Assembly (NCBI RefSeq): GCF_900240245.1
Contig: NZ_OESQ01000001.1
Location: 1,048,712 to 1,112,711 of the forward strand
DNA: 64,000 nt
Direction of reading: 5' to 3'
DNA from: Lachnoclostridium edouardi
Lineage (GTDB): Bacteria > Bacillota > Clostridia > Lachnospirales > Lachnospiraceae
Below are positions 44,364 through 51,998 of the stretch, in pieces (positions within the stretch are counted from its first letter, which is position 1; the number at the start of each line of letters is the position of its first letter). The notes beneath the pieces are model-generated. The model had not been told where the DNA came from. It saw only the letters and a list, made by a program, of their open reading frames with translations, and made no database searches. The position numbers were made by a program, and so were the translations under genes.

Positions 44364-45328
44364 ACGGCGCCTCCTGCTTCTGCTCTATATAGGCTGTTGC
44401 CCATAGAATCGTAAATCTGGGACACTGTTCCCGCGTGATCTTTGCCGTCCAGCACTACGTACCGCTCAAAGGCTTTTTCCTGAACCAGCCTCCTAAGCAC
44501 AGGCTTTTGACGTATATCTTCTATGGAATTGCCGTGAACAGTGGCAAGGAGCTTGCAGCCGCAGTTTATTACATATTCTATGGCTTCCACGTCTTCTCTG
44601 CTGCCAATCTCGTCCACTGCAATTACTCTGGGGGACATGGTGCGGATCAGCATCAGCATTCCTTTGGCCTTTGGACAGCAGTCCAGCACATCTGTGCGGA
44701 TTCCAATATCATTTTGAGGCTCCCCCTGAAAGCAGGATGCAATTTCCGACCTTTCATCTACAACCCCTACTGTCATTCCCGGCATTCCCATACTTCCGTC
44801 TGAAATCTGCCTTACTACATCTCTCAGCAATGTGGTTTTTCCACACCTTGGTGGGGAAATAATTAATGTATGCAGTACTTTTCCCTCTTTGCACAAATAA
44901 GGCATAATTTCTTCTGCACATCCTGGAATCTGATGAGCAAGACGTACATTAATATAAGAAATATATTTAATTGTTCTGATTCCCCTTTCATCCAGCACTG
45001 TTTTTCCTGCAATTCCAATGCGGTGTCCCCCTTGAATTGTAATAAATCCCTGACGGATTTCTTCTTCAAATGCATATAGAGAATAGCTGCTCATACATTC
45101 TAAAGTTTCCTTCATCATTTTCTTTGTTACAATAAAGGGGGATTTTCCCTCTTTGTCCACATTTCCATTTACATTTACATAATATTCTTCATCATTCCAT
45201 ATAATCAGCAGAGGCCTTTGGATTCTAAGGCGGATTTCCTGCAGTCCCTTAAAATCTTTTTCCATCCCCTCTAAAACAGACCGAATTTCCTTAGAAAAAA
45301 TCTGAAGCAGTCGTTCTTTTTTATCCAT
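44360..45328 (-). CDS. spoIIIAA: Stage III sporulation protein AA (ATPase)
   Basis: 322 residues. Walker A in SPPRCGKTTLLRDV (about 155-170), Walker B RVIAVDEIGSREDVEA, typical of this secretion-ATPase-like AAA protein that powers the mother-cell to forespore channel. First gene of the complete AA-AH operon; GGAGGAGGGAG precedes the ATG. Confidence 0.95.
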   Translation of the reverse strand: MDKKERLLQIFSKEIRSVLEGMEKDFKGLQEIRLRIQRPLLIIWNDEEYYVNVNGNVDKEGKSPFIVTKKMMKETLECMSSYSLYAFEEEIRQGFITIQGGHRIGIAGKTVLDERGIRTIKYISYINVRLAHQIPGCAEEIMPYLCKEGKVLHTLIISPPRCGKTTLLRDVVRQISDGSMGMPGMTVGVVDERSEIASCFQGEPQNDIGIRTDVLDCCPKAKGMLMLIRTMSPRVIAVDEIGSREDVEAIEYVINCGCKLLATVHGNSIEDIRQKPVLRRLVQEKAFERYVVLDGKDHAGTVSQIYDSMGNSLYRAEAGGAV

Positions 45329-45350
45329 CCTTCTCCCTCCTCCTTACCTC

Positions 45351-45378
45351 AATATATGACCGGGACAACTTTTTATTC
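45351..45378 (-). promoter_or_regulatory. Candidate SigE promoter of spoIIIA
   Basis: Minus-strand GAATAAA (45372-45378), 13 bp, CATATATT (45351-45358). Compared with the Bacillus SigE consensus KMATATT-13/14-CATACAMT this is 5/7 and 6/8. It would leave a leader of only about 15-20 nt. The operon is SigE-dependent in Bacillus, so the placement is sensible but untested. Confidence 0.4.
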
Positions 45379-45450
45379 CAAAAAATCAACTTGCAAATCC
45401 ATGGAGAAATGTCTATGATAAAAACAACCACAAAATCAGGAGGACGACAA

Positions 45451-45786
45451 ATGGCTGACTATGAGAAAAACCAAACGGACAGAGAATTAGACTGGGAATT
45501 ATCAGAGGATTATTATAAAGAAGATACAAATAAAAAACAGCTTTCCCTGGAGGATTTTATTGACCATCAGCCGGAGGAGGAAGTGGTCTTAAAGAAAGGA
45601 GAGCTGGAAAAAACAGTTGAGGACGTGAAGACTGTGCTCAAACTGGCCTCTGAAGGACAAAATATTGAGCAGATAGCCTTGGCCACAGGACTGGACAAAG
45701 ATTATATTTTTAATATTCAGGTGTGCGCCCAGGGATTCCGGGAAGACAATGAAATCGCTGTGGCCCATTTAGTGATGATGAGTTAA
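45451..45786 (+). CDS. Conserved hypothetical protein divergent from spoIIIA
   Basis: 111 residues from the ATG at 45451 (AGGAGG at 7 nt). Acidic N-terminus; C-terminal half (VKTVLKLASEGQNIEQIALATGLDKDYIFNIQVC) resembles a resolvase-type or sigma-like helix-turn-helix. No catalytic motifs. Head-to-head with the spoIIIA operon; whether it has a sporulation role is unknown. Confidence 0.7.
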   Translation: MADYEKNQTDRELDWELSEDYYKEDTNKKQLSLEDFIDHQPEEEVVLKKGELEKTVEDVKTVLKLASEGQNIEQIALATGLDKDYIFNIQVCAQGFREDNEIAVAHLVMMS

Positions 45787-45801
45787 ACAGTTTTAAATAA
45801 A

Positions 45802-45912
45802 AAATAGTTGAGCGCCAAAGCGCGAAACTATTTGCTACCCAAAGTTCGCCATAGCGAAGTTTGGGGGGCCCGTCCGTTTTTATGGAACGAGGAACGAGTG
45901 AAATAAAAAAAC
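45802..45912 (+). ncRNA. Block of three stacked hairpins, possible structured RNA or intergenic repeat
   Basis: After the hypothetical gene come (1) AAATAGTT-GA-GCGC-CAAA-GCGC-GA-AACTATTT (45802-45833), a two-step stem; (2) CCCAAA-G-TTCGC-CATA-GCGAA-G-TTTGGG (45838-45865); (3) GTTTTTAT ... ATAAAAAAAC (45876-45912) around a GGAACGAGGAACGAGTG loop. Such density is not needed for termination, since a normal terminator follows. I recall similar strings in intergenic positions of Lachnospiraceae, but cannot verify copy number here. Confidence 0.4.
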
Positions 45913-45914
45913 AG

Positions 45915-45960
45915 GCAGGTAAAACATAACTAAAATGTGTGTTTTGCCTGTCTGCTTTTT
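45915..45960 (+). terminator. Terminator after the hairpin block
   Basis: GGCAGGTAAAACA and TGTTTTGCCTGTC form an imperfect stem followed by a T7 tract. Ends transcription from the 45451-45786 gene. Confidence 0.75.
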
Positions 45961-46025
45961 TTATGTTAAGAAATATCACATCTATTAAGAATATTTTTCT
46001 ACTAAAAATGCAAATATAGAATTAT

Positions 46026-46064
46026 ATTCTCCACAAATTATATATGAACTATAATTTAGAGAAT
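46026..46064 (+). promoter_or_regulatory. Imperfect palindrome upstream of the XRE gene
   Basis: ATTCTC-3-AAATTATA-7-TATAATTT-a-GAGAAT, two-part inverted repeat about 60 bp before the XRE start; candidate autoregulatory operator. A TATACT at about 46096 could be the -10. The rest of this 335-bp gap holds the hairpin block and terminator listed separately. Confidence 0.4.
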
Positions 46065-46121
46065 TGTATTAAAAAGGTCATTGCTCTATTTCCTCTATAC
46101 TAGTATATGGGAGGTAAACAT

Positions 46122-46457
46122 ATGGACAAAAATTTTGTGGCCTTGAGAATTATCGAATTAATGGAGTCTAAATCAATGACTGAATATGGTTTAAGCTCCG
46201 CCTTGGGAAGAAGCAACAGCTATATTAATAAGATTGTCTCTCAGCAGGCGTATCCTTCTATGGAAAGCTTTTTCGATATTTGTGATATTTTTCAGATTAC
46301 CCCCGCCGATTTCTTTAATTCAGATATTTCCTTAAATGATGAGAAATTTACAAACTTTCTTAATACTGCCCGCACGCTGAATAAAGATGACTTAAACTTA
46401 ATTATGACTCTTACAGACAGGCTTTCTAAAAAACCAGCCGATACACAAAAGAAATAA
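46122..46457 (+). CDS. XRE-family HTH regulator
   Basis: 111 residues from the ATG at 46122 (GGGAGG at 8 nt). HTH in MTEYGLSSALGRSNSYINKIVSQQAYPSMESFFDICDIF. The C-terminal half is a short helical region of unknown role. Followed 40 bp later by a 27-residue membrane peptide frame. Target unknown. Confidence 0.85.
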   Translation: MDKNFVALRIIELMESKSMTEYGLSSALGRSNSYINKIVSQQAYPSMESFFDICDIFQITPADFFNSDISLNDEKFTNFLNTARTLNKDDLNLIMTLTDRLSKKPADTQKK

Positions 46458-46497
46458 TCAACCAAAAAACTAAAGAAATAAAAATGGGGGGATTTTT

Positions 46498-46581
46498 ATG
46501 AAGAATTTATACCATGCAATTTTGTATCTTTCTGTGTTTTGTGCCATAGGAGTTTTTCTGCTGTTGATTTCTATATTATAA
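46498..46581 (+). CDS. 27-residue predicted membrane peptide
   Basis: ATG behind GGGGGG at 6 nt: MKNLYHAILYLSVFCAIG then nine more hydrophobic residues, stop TAA. One clear transmembrane helix over nearly its full length. Too short for automatic calling. Sits directly after the XRE gene and before the insertion sequence. Could be a small regulatory or toxin-like membrane peptide; no homology can be claimed. Confidence 0.55.
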   Translation: MKNLYHAILYLSVFCAIGVFLLLISIL

Positions 46582-46659
46582 TTTTCGTATGATACCTGCA
46601 TTCCCACTTACTTTCATCTAAAGATATTCCATCGGGGCTGTAAAATAAGTCCTTAATTA

Positions 46660-46699
46660 GGAATCGCCAGTTCCGGCAAATGCCGGTTCTGGCGATTCC
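46660..46699. terminator. Hairpin at the IS left end
   Basis: GGAATCGCCAG-TT-CCGGC / GCCGG-TT-CTGGCGATTCC, a long stem with one TT/TT internal loop, inside the left terminal repeat and past the transposase 3' end. Probably ends transposase transcription and insulates the element. Confidence 0.8.
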
Positions 46700-46790
46700 T
46701 TGTTTCAATATCTGTTATATGAACATGATTTCTGATCTTATATGTAAAAAAACGTACACTTAATAAAGCTATATGTATAACTTTTACATT

Positions 46791-48377
46791 TTAAGCAACT
46801 ATTTCTTGTCTCCGCTTTTTATTATGATATTTATAAAGGTTAAAGCCACACGAAATCAATGTGACTTCGAGTATTACGTTTTTCTCGCCTCTCCGAAATA
46901 ATCTTTTGTAAGATTTATCCCACTTTAAAATCCCAAATGTTCCTTCTGCCTGAATACTTCGATTCATTCCTAAAAGACTTCCTTGGGTGGTTTCAAGATT
47001 TTTGATCACCTCCTGATGGATGGCTGTCAATTCCTGATTCATGCGAATTGTTCGATTACCAGAGGCCTTTGAACTGCATTCTTTTTTATGCTGGCAACCA
47101 TCTCAAGATTCACATTCATAGAGTTCTTCTGTTCTTCCATATTTATTCTTATAAACATGACGTTTGCCTTTAAAGTAAAATCTCTTGCCATTTGGGCAGA
47201 TCGGGTTCCCAGATTCATCCCTTCCAAAGTTTACAGCACGATATGGGTCTTTATGATATTTCTTATCTGTTGTTTCTTTCTTGAACATAGTGAATTTCAT
47301 ATACTTTTCCATCCCATGCTCTTCACAATAAAGATCGTTATTGTAAGAACCATATCCCGCATCGGCAACTGGATATTTGGGGTAATGTCCGTACATTTCA
47401 TTAAATTTCTCCATCAGCGGAACAAAGCATTCCATATCTGATGCATAGTGTTTTACATCTACTGCCGCAATGTATTCATCACAGACAGCAGTCTGGAGAT
47501 TATACGCTGGAAGCAGCTGATCATTTCCCATGTAATCTCTTTTTAAACGCATAAATGTGGCATCATGGTCTGTTTTGGAATAACTGTTTCTTTCATCTCC
47601 ACAGATTTCTATATGATGTGCATATGTTTTCAAGCGTTCAAGATATCTCTGCAATTCCTGATACTGTTTTTGCTGAATACTTTTTCTGTGACCACAGCCG
47701 GAAACAAACGAGGACTCCTTCAGAGCTGTTTCTTTTTTGTACATTTCCAACAGTTCACAAACATAATCAACGGCATACTCTTCCCTCTTTTGAAGCTTTA
47801 CACCGAAATAGCTTAACACGTTTTGGTTCATGGCCTCGATCAGCATTGAAATCTTTTTAAAAACCTTATCTCGATTTTTTGTACAAGATTTTTTCCATAT
47901 CCAGGTATATCGATTCGCATTCGCCTCTATTTTAGTACCATCGATATAAGTATGTTCCAGATCCACCTGGTCTTTTTCAAAAATATAAGTATTCACATCC
48001 AAAAAAATCTGTTCGATTGAATCTGTAAGTTCATTTCGGATGATGTTGCCGAAAGTAACAAAGGAAGGGGCTCTCATGCCATCAAGCAGGTACATGTATC
48101 GGATATCATTTCTACAGAGTTTTTCAATATTTCTCAGAGAACAGATTCCGTGTTCCATAAAAGCAAAGAGTATTACTTTGAGGAGTTTCTGTTCATCACA
48201 TCTTGGACGACCTGTTTTGTATCCCTTCTCTACAAAATATCCTGATAGGTCAATGTGATCCATTACTTCGCAGAAAGTATATACAGGATCAGAAATATCA
48301 ATTAATTTTTCAATTTCTAATGGTAATTTTAATTATCTTACAGTATAATTATTATTGGTATTTTTAGTTAGTCGCAT
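46791..48377 (-). pseudogene. IS1182-type DDE transposase with two in-frame stops
   Basis: A single frame of 529 codons from ATG 48377 (MRLTKNTNNNYTVR) is cut by TAA at codon 15 (48333-48335) and by TGA at codon 425 (47103-47105). Between them it is intact: LKLPLEIEKLIDISDPVY, HTYIDGTKIEANANRYTW (first catalytic Asp region), DHDATFMRLKRDYMGNDQ, YPVADAGYGSYNN (second Asp), and after the TGA NQELTAIHQEV, MNRSIQAEGTFG, LISCGFNLYKYH. The TGA sits where the CxxC-type zinc knuckle expects Cys. Point mutations only, so the insertion or decay is recent. A TATAAT box (48383-48388) lies upstream. Confidence 0.9.
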
Positions 48378-48390
48378 AATTAATTATACC

Positions 48391-48428
48391 AAAAAAACGC
48401 TGAAATCTCACGACCTCAGCGTTTTTTT
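48391..48428. terminator. Hairpin at the IS right end
   Basis: Perfect 13-bp stem AAAAAAACGCTGA / TCAGCGTTTTTTT with a 12-nt loop, just inside the right terminal repeat and upstream of the transposase promoter. Would stop outside transcripts entering the element. Confidence 0.88.
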
Positions 48429-48482
48429 AGAGCTGTTTTTTTTACAGCCCCGCCTAATCAGAAGATATGCCTCCGTTTCTGG

Positions 48483-49211
48483 TTATTGTACACACACTCC
48501 GTTTCCATCTACCTGATATCCGTCAGGCGTTGTGGTGTTCGCCAGCATGGCTCCGGACTGGTCACAGTAATACCAAAGACCGCCTACTGAAATCCAACCT
48601 GTTCTCATATAACCGTTTTCATTAAAATAATACCATTTTCCGTTAATTTCCATCCATTGACTTACAGGGTAGGAGCCGTCCTGGTTACGCCACCACCAGC
48701 CCAACTGGTCCTGCTGCCATCCCGCCTGAATTTCAGGCTGAGTCTGATTTTCTGTGCCCCCTGTTACTCCCGGACCGCCGTTTTCATTGGCGGAGTTGCT
48801 GCTTTCTTTCCGTTTTTTTACTGTTTCTGCAAAATCGTCATCTACATCAAATGTCTCTGATCTTTCAGACCATGGGCCGCTTTTATAATCCTTATCGCTG
48901 GATTTTGCCAAAGCCCTTACTCGGAAAGAGTACTCTCCGTCTCTTGTCATTTTAGAATAAAACTTATATTTCTCAGATTTTGTCTTTTCTGTAGTTACCT
49001 TTGAACCGTCTCTGTATAAGCTGACCTCGTACTGGTATACCCCATCTACCTCATCCCAATTGGCAGTGCCGTCGTCGTCCCACCACAGGCCTCCTACCTG
49101 CTCTAAGGCTTCCTTTTCACTATCACTTTTTGCAAAGCTGCAAAAGGATGATCCTGCCAGGAATACTCCTGCTATTGCTGCTGTTATAAACGTCATTAGC
49201 TTCTGTCTCAT
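48483..49211 (-). CDS. Secreted cell-wall-binding protein with fibronectin-like domain
   Basis: 242 residues: signal peptide about 1-28 (ending SSFCSFA), a fibronectin-III-like domain about 40-125 (ANWDEVDGVYQYEVSLYRDGS; YSFRVRALAKSS), linker, then choline-binding-type repeats (GWWWRNQDGSYPVSQWMEI; GKWYYFNENGYMRTGWI; GLWYYCDQSGAML) ending TTPDGYQVDGNGVCVQ. The ending nearly matches the large surface protein at 8786-10669. 31 bp from the IS right end. Confidence 0.85.
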   Translation of the reverse strand: MRQKLMTFITAAIAGVFLAGSSFCSFAKSDSEKEALEQVGGLWWDDDGTANWDEVDGVYQYEVSLYRDGSKVTTEKTKSEKYKFYSKMTRDGEYSFRVRALAKSSDKDYKSGPWSERSETFDVDDDFAETVKKRKESSNSANENGGPGVTGGTENQTQPEIQAGWQQDQLGWWWRNQDGSYPVSQWMEINGKWYYFNENGYMRTGWISVGGLWYYCDQSGAMLANTTTPDGYQVDGNGVCVQ

Positions 49212-49357
49212 TATTTTTCCTCCTTCTGCTAACTTCTTTTCCCATTAGCCATAAATATTTCTCATAATTATACCATAGATTTTTTCTGGCTACAAGCAGC
49301 GCATTTTCTCTCTGTTTCTTTCATATACTGGATACAAAACTATGTTGGAATGTTACT

Positions 49358-50182
49358 ATGAATAAAATACCTTTTTCTTTGAAAAAACTGTCTCTTACCG
49401 CCCTGCTTTTCTTGGCCGCCTATCTGCTTGGCTCAGGCGCGGCTATGCTGGTTTCCCCTCCATCTGAGGCAGCCTCTGCCTCTGCAGACGGCAACTGGGG
49501 ACTTAACTTTCAAACTCAGGGCCAGGCGCCTGTAGGCAACGCCACTCCAGATTATCTAAAGGATTTCAACGCCTGTTACGTGGATAATACAGATGAAAAA
49601 GTTATTTATCTGACCTTTGACGCAGGATATGAAAACGGAAATACAGAGCCGATTTTAGACGCTTTGAAAAAACACAATGCTCCCGCTGCATTTTTTCTGG
49701 TAGGGAACTATTTAGAGACCAGCCCTGATCTGGTAAAGCGGATGGCAGACGAGGGCCATATTGTAGGCAATCATACATACCACCATCCCGACATGTCTAA
49801 AATCTCCACCGCCGAAGCTTTTGGGCAGGAATTAAGCAGTCTGGAAGAAAAGTATCAGGAGATCACAGGAAAACCTATGAGCCGCTATTACCGCCCTCCT
49901 CAGGGAAAATACAGCGAATCTAATTTAAAAATGGCAAATGAAATGGGGTATAAAACCTTTTTCTGGAGCCTTGCCTATGTTGACTGGTATCAAGATAAAC
50001 AGCCCAGTAAGGAGGAGGCCTTTAACAAGCTTTTAGGCCGCATACATCCAGGCGCTGTAGTGCTGCTTCACAGCACCTCCAGCACTAACGCAGCCATTTT
50101 AGATGAACTGCTGACAAAATGGGAAGAAATGGGATACCACTTTGCCTCCCTGGACCAGTTGGCAGAACGCCTGGAAAGTTAA
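49358..50182 (+). CDS. pdaA: Polysaccharide deacetylase, PdaA-type
   Basis: 274 residues: signal/membrane N-terminus (about 8-30), NodB domain from about 85. TFDAGYENGNT is the PdaA form of motif 1, HTYHHPDM the zinc His pair, RYYRPPQGKYS motif 3, LLHSTSS motif 5. PdaA deacetylates N-acetylmuramic acid on the way to spore-cortex muramic delta-lactam. Lipobox absent. Fits the sporulating host. Confidence 0.9.
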   Translation: MNKIPFSLKKLSLTALLFLAAYLLGSGAAMLVSPPSEAASASADGNWGLNFQTQGQAPVGNATPDYLKDFNACYVDNTDEKVIYLTFDAGYENGNTEPILDALKKHNAPAAFFLVGNYLETSPDLVKRMADEGHIVGNHTYHHPDMSKISTAEAFGQELSSLEEKYQEITGKPMSRYYRPPQGKYSESNLKMANEMGYKTFFWSLAYVDWYQDKQPSKEEAFNKLLGRIHPGAVVLLHSTSSTNAAILDELLTKWEEMGYHFASLDQLAERLES

Positions 50183-50202
50183 AGCTTAAATAAATAAAAA
50201 TC

Positions 50203-50261
50203 CCCCTACATCTGTACATACCATAAGCTTTCTAACTGACTGGTATGTACAAATGTAAGGG
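50203..50261. terminator. Convergent terminator, pdaA / dus
   Basis: TGTACATACCA / TGGTATGTACA (perfect 11 bp, 17-nt loop) extended outwards by a further imperfect CCCCTACAT / ATGTAAGGG stem; lies between the two convergent stops. Confidence 0.8.
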
Positions 50262-50266
50262 AAAAC

Positions 50267-51193
50267 TTACTTAGATTCAAAAATCATCTCCACAACAGAC
50301 TGATATTCTGTTAATGTTTTCGCCTTTTTTAGTTTTCTCTCCAGCCCCTCTTTTCCTGAAAACAGGGGCATTAAATAAAACCATATTTCCTTCATTTTAA
50401 AAAGCACATTTCTGTCACCGGAAAAGATTTGGCAGTAACCTTTACATATTTCGTCGTGCCATGCTTTTACTGTTTTTTTCTCAATTTCTTTCTGCCCTGT
50501 AATTTCTCCCATCAAACCTGGGCTTCTCAAGATTCCTCTGCCTATCATTACGGCCTTCAGGTTAGGAAAAGCTTCTGAAATACTTTTATAATCATCTCCT
50601 GTCCTTATATCCCCGTTATAACATAAAGGGTGAAGGCTGTTTTCATATGCCCATTGAAAGGTTTGAAGATCAGGATGATTATTATAAAAATCCTTCTGGA
50701 TTCTGGGATGTATAATCACCTCTTCAAAAGGATATTTATTATATATTTCCATTAATCCCTGAAATTCATCAGGGCTGTCCTTTCCAATTCTGGTTTTCAC
50801 AGATATTTTCATATCCAGCTGTGAAAACACCTGGCCAAAAAATATGTCCAGCTGCTCCTGGTCAGCCAAAAATCCTGATCCTTTCTTTTTTGCCACCACC
50901 GTGCCGGAAGGACATCCCAGGTTTAAATTAATTTCCCTGTAGCCCATTTTTTCCAGCTCTCTGGCCGCCCAGATAAAGTCGTCGGCTTTATTTGTCAAAA
51001 TTTGCGGAACTACATACATGTCTTGATTATGCTCCGGCAGCACATCTTCCACTTCTCTTGTTTTAAATTTTCTGGTCTGTGTAGGAGTGATAAACGGGGT
51101 AAAATACTTGTCCATGTGATAAAGGTATTTATGGCAGGCGTTTCTGAAAATATATCCTGTAATTCCCTCCATAGGGGCCATATAATATTTCAT
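50267..51193 (-). CDS. dus: tRNA-dihydrouridine synthase
   Basis: 308 residues. N-terminal MAPMEGITGYIFR, catalytic Cys in NLGCPSGTVVAKKKGSGFL, SVKTRIG and HPRIQKDFY, NGDIRTGDDY, MIGRGILRSPGL: the FMN barrel set of Dus enzymes. Reduces specific uridines in tRNA. Short divergent Dus form common in Clostridia; target position unknown. Confidence 0.92.
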   Translation of the reverse strand: MKYYMAPMEGITGYIFRNACHKYLYHMDKYFTPFITPTQTRKFKTREVEDVLPEHNQDMYVVPQILTNKADDFIWAARELEKMGYREINLNLGCPSGTVVAKKKGSGFLADQEQLDIFFGQVFSQLDMKISVKTRIGKDSPDEFQGLMEIYNKYPFEEVIIHPRIQKDFYNNHPDLQTFQWAYENSLHPLCYNGDIRTGDDYKSISEAFPNLKAVMIGRGILRSPGLMGEITGQKEIEKKTVKAWHDEICKGYCQIFSGDRNVLFKMKEIWFYLMPLFSGKEGLERKLKKAKTLTEYQSVVEMIFESK

Positions 51194-51212
51194 AATTTCC
51201 TCCTTGCCTGCG

Positions 51213-51605
51213 CTACATAAACAATTCCATGGCAGCTTCTACCTTGTCTGGTTCCATAAATTGTTTTAATATTAACCCTGCCGTCATAACGCATGTTCTG
51301 TGAAAATAAATCAGGAAAAATACAAATGCTATTCCAAATAATATACCTGTAATCAACCGCTTATAATTTTTGCTTTCATAGGAGGTTAAAAGCTGAACAA
51401 ATCCGTCTATAACCATAGGGGCCATTAAAGCCAGGGTGACAAGGAAACTGGGATACCCTATAAATAAAGCAATAGGAATCCCCAAAAGGATTCCTATTAA
51501 TTCACCTGTGCACCTGGCACATATGGGAAATTGTTTGCCGTGAAAGAAAAATGAGCGATCTGGTCTGGCATGACAGCCAAAAAAGATTCTCAAAAACTTA
51601 CCCAT
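51213..51605 (-). CDS. DUF2085 membrane protein
   Basis: 130 residues from the ATG at 51605 (AGGA upstream); a longer frame would start inside the previous gene. Motif FFGCHARPDRSFFFHGKQFPICARCTGE: two Cys/His clusters typical of DUF2085, then three membrane helices. Function unknown. Begins one base after the upstream small membrane gene's stop. Confidence 0.85.
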   Translation of the reverse strand: MGKFLRIFFGCHARPDRSFFFHGKQFPICARCTGELIGILLGIPIALFIGYPSFLVTLALMAPMVIDGFVQLLTSYESKNYKRLITGILFGIAFVFFLIYFHRTCVMTAGLILKQFMEPDKVEAAMELFM

Positions 51606-51606
51606 T

Positions 51607-51858
51607 TTACATTCCTGCTGCGGCAAGGCCAATTCCGAGAATAAACATTACAACATACCACAAAATACCGATAATTACAGATACCAGGGCGCCAATTCCT
51701 GCTGCCTTAGCTGTCCTTGGCTTCTGATCTTTCCATACTAAAAACAGAACTAAACCTACAATCGGAATACAGCAGCCTAACAGTCCCCATAAAAAACCAC
51801 CGTTATCATTCACTGGAGCTGTGTTATTTGACATAAAATTCTTGTTCATTTCGTCCAT
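51607..51858 (-). CDS. Small membrane protein upstream of the DUF2085 gene
   Basis: 83 residues, two membrane helices (LWGLLGCCIPIVGLVLFLVW; AAGIGALVSVIIGILWYVV) and an Asn-rich N-terminus. The LLGxxIPxVGLILFLVWKDxKP element is common in small Clostridia membrane proteins of unknown function. Co-transcribed with DUF2085. Confidence 0.8.
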   Translation of the reverse strand: MDEMNKNFMSNNTAPVNDNGGFLWGLLGCCIPIVGLVLFLVWKDQKPRTAKAAGIGALVSVIIGILWYVVMFILGIGLAAAGM

Positions 51859-51998
51859 ACCAATTCCTCCTATAACATAATAATATTAAAAAACTGAATC
51901 TGCCATTCCCAATTTTTAAAATTCAGATAGTTTTTCTATGTTATTTATATCTTACTCTTTATAAGTTGTCAAACAAAATCTAAGTAAACGCAAAAATT

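Larger units (their letters stand above)
46634..48451 (-). mobile_element. IS1182-type insertion sequence, complete but inactive (1818 bp)
   Basis: Bounded by 12-bp perfect terminal inverted repeats GGGGCTGTAAAA (46634-46645) and TTTTACAGCCCC (48440-48451). Contains one transposase frame on the minus strand with two stop codons, and a strong hairpin just inside each end that would block transcription across the element. No obvious target duplication (flanks ...TCCATC and GCCTAATC...). Lies between the XRE/small peptide genes and a cell-wall-binding protein gene. Confidence 0.85.

Noticed and set aside
47103..47105. Selenocysteine or recoded TGA at a Cys position in the transposase
   Set aside because: The gene also has a TAA at codon 15 and no SECIS-like hairpin was seen after the TGA; plain nonsense mutation is simpler.
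46791..47227. Independent small genes at the 3' end of the IS
   Set aside because: 46791-47042 is the same frame as the transposase after an in-frame TGA; 47039-47227 is a shadow frame.
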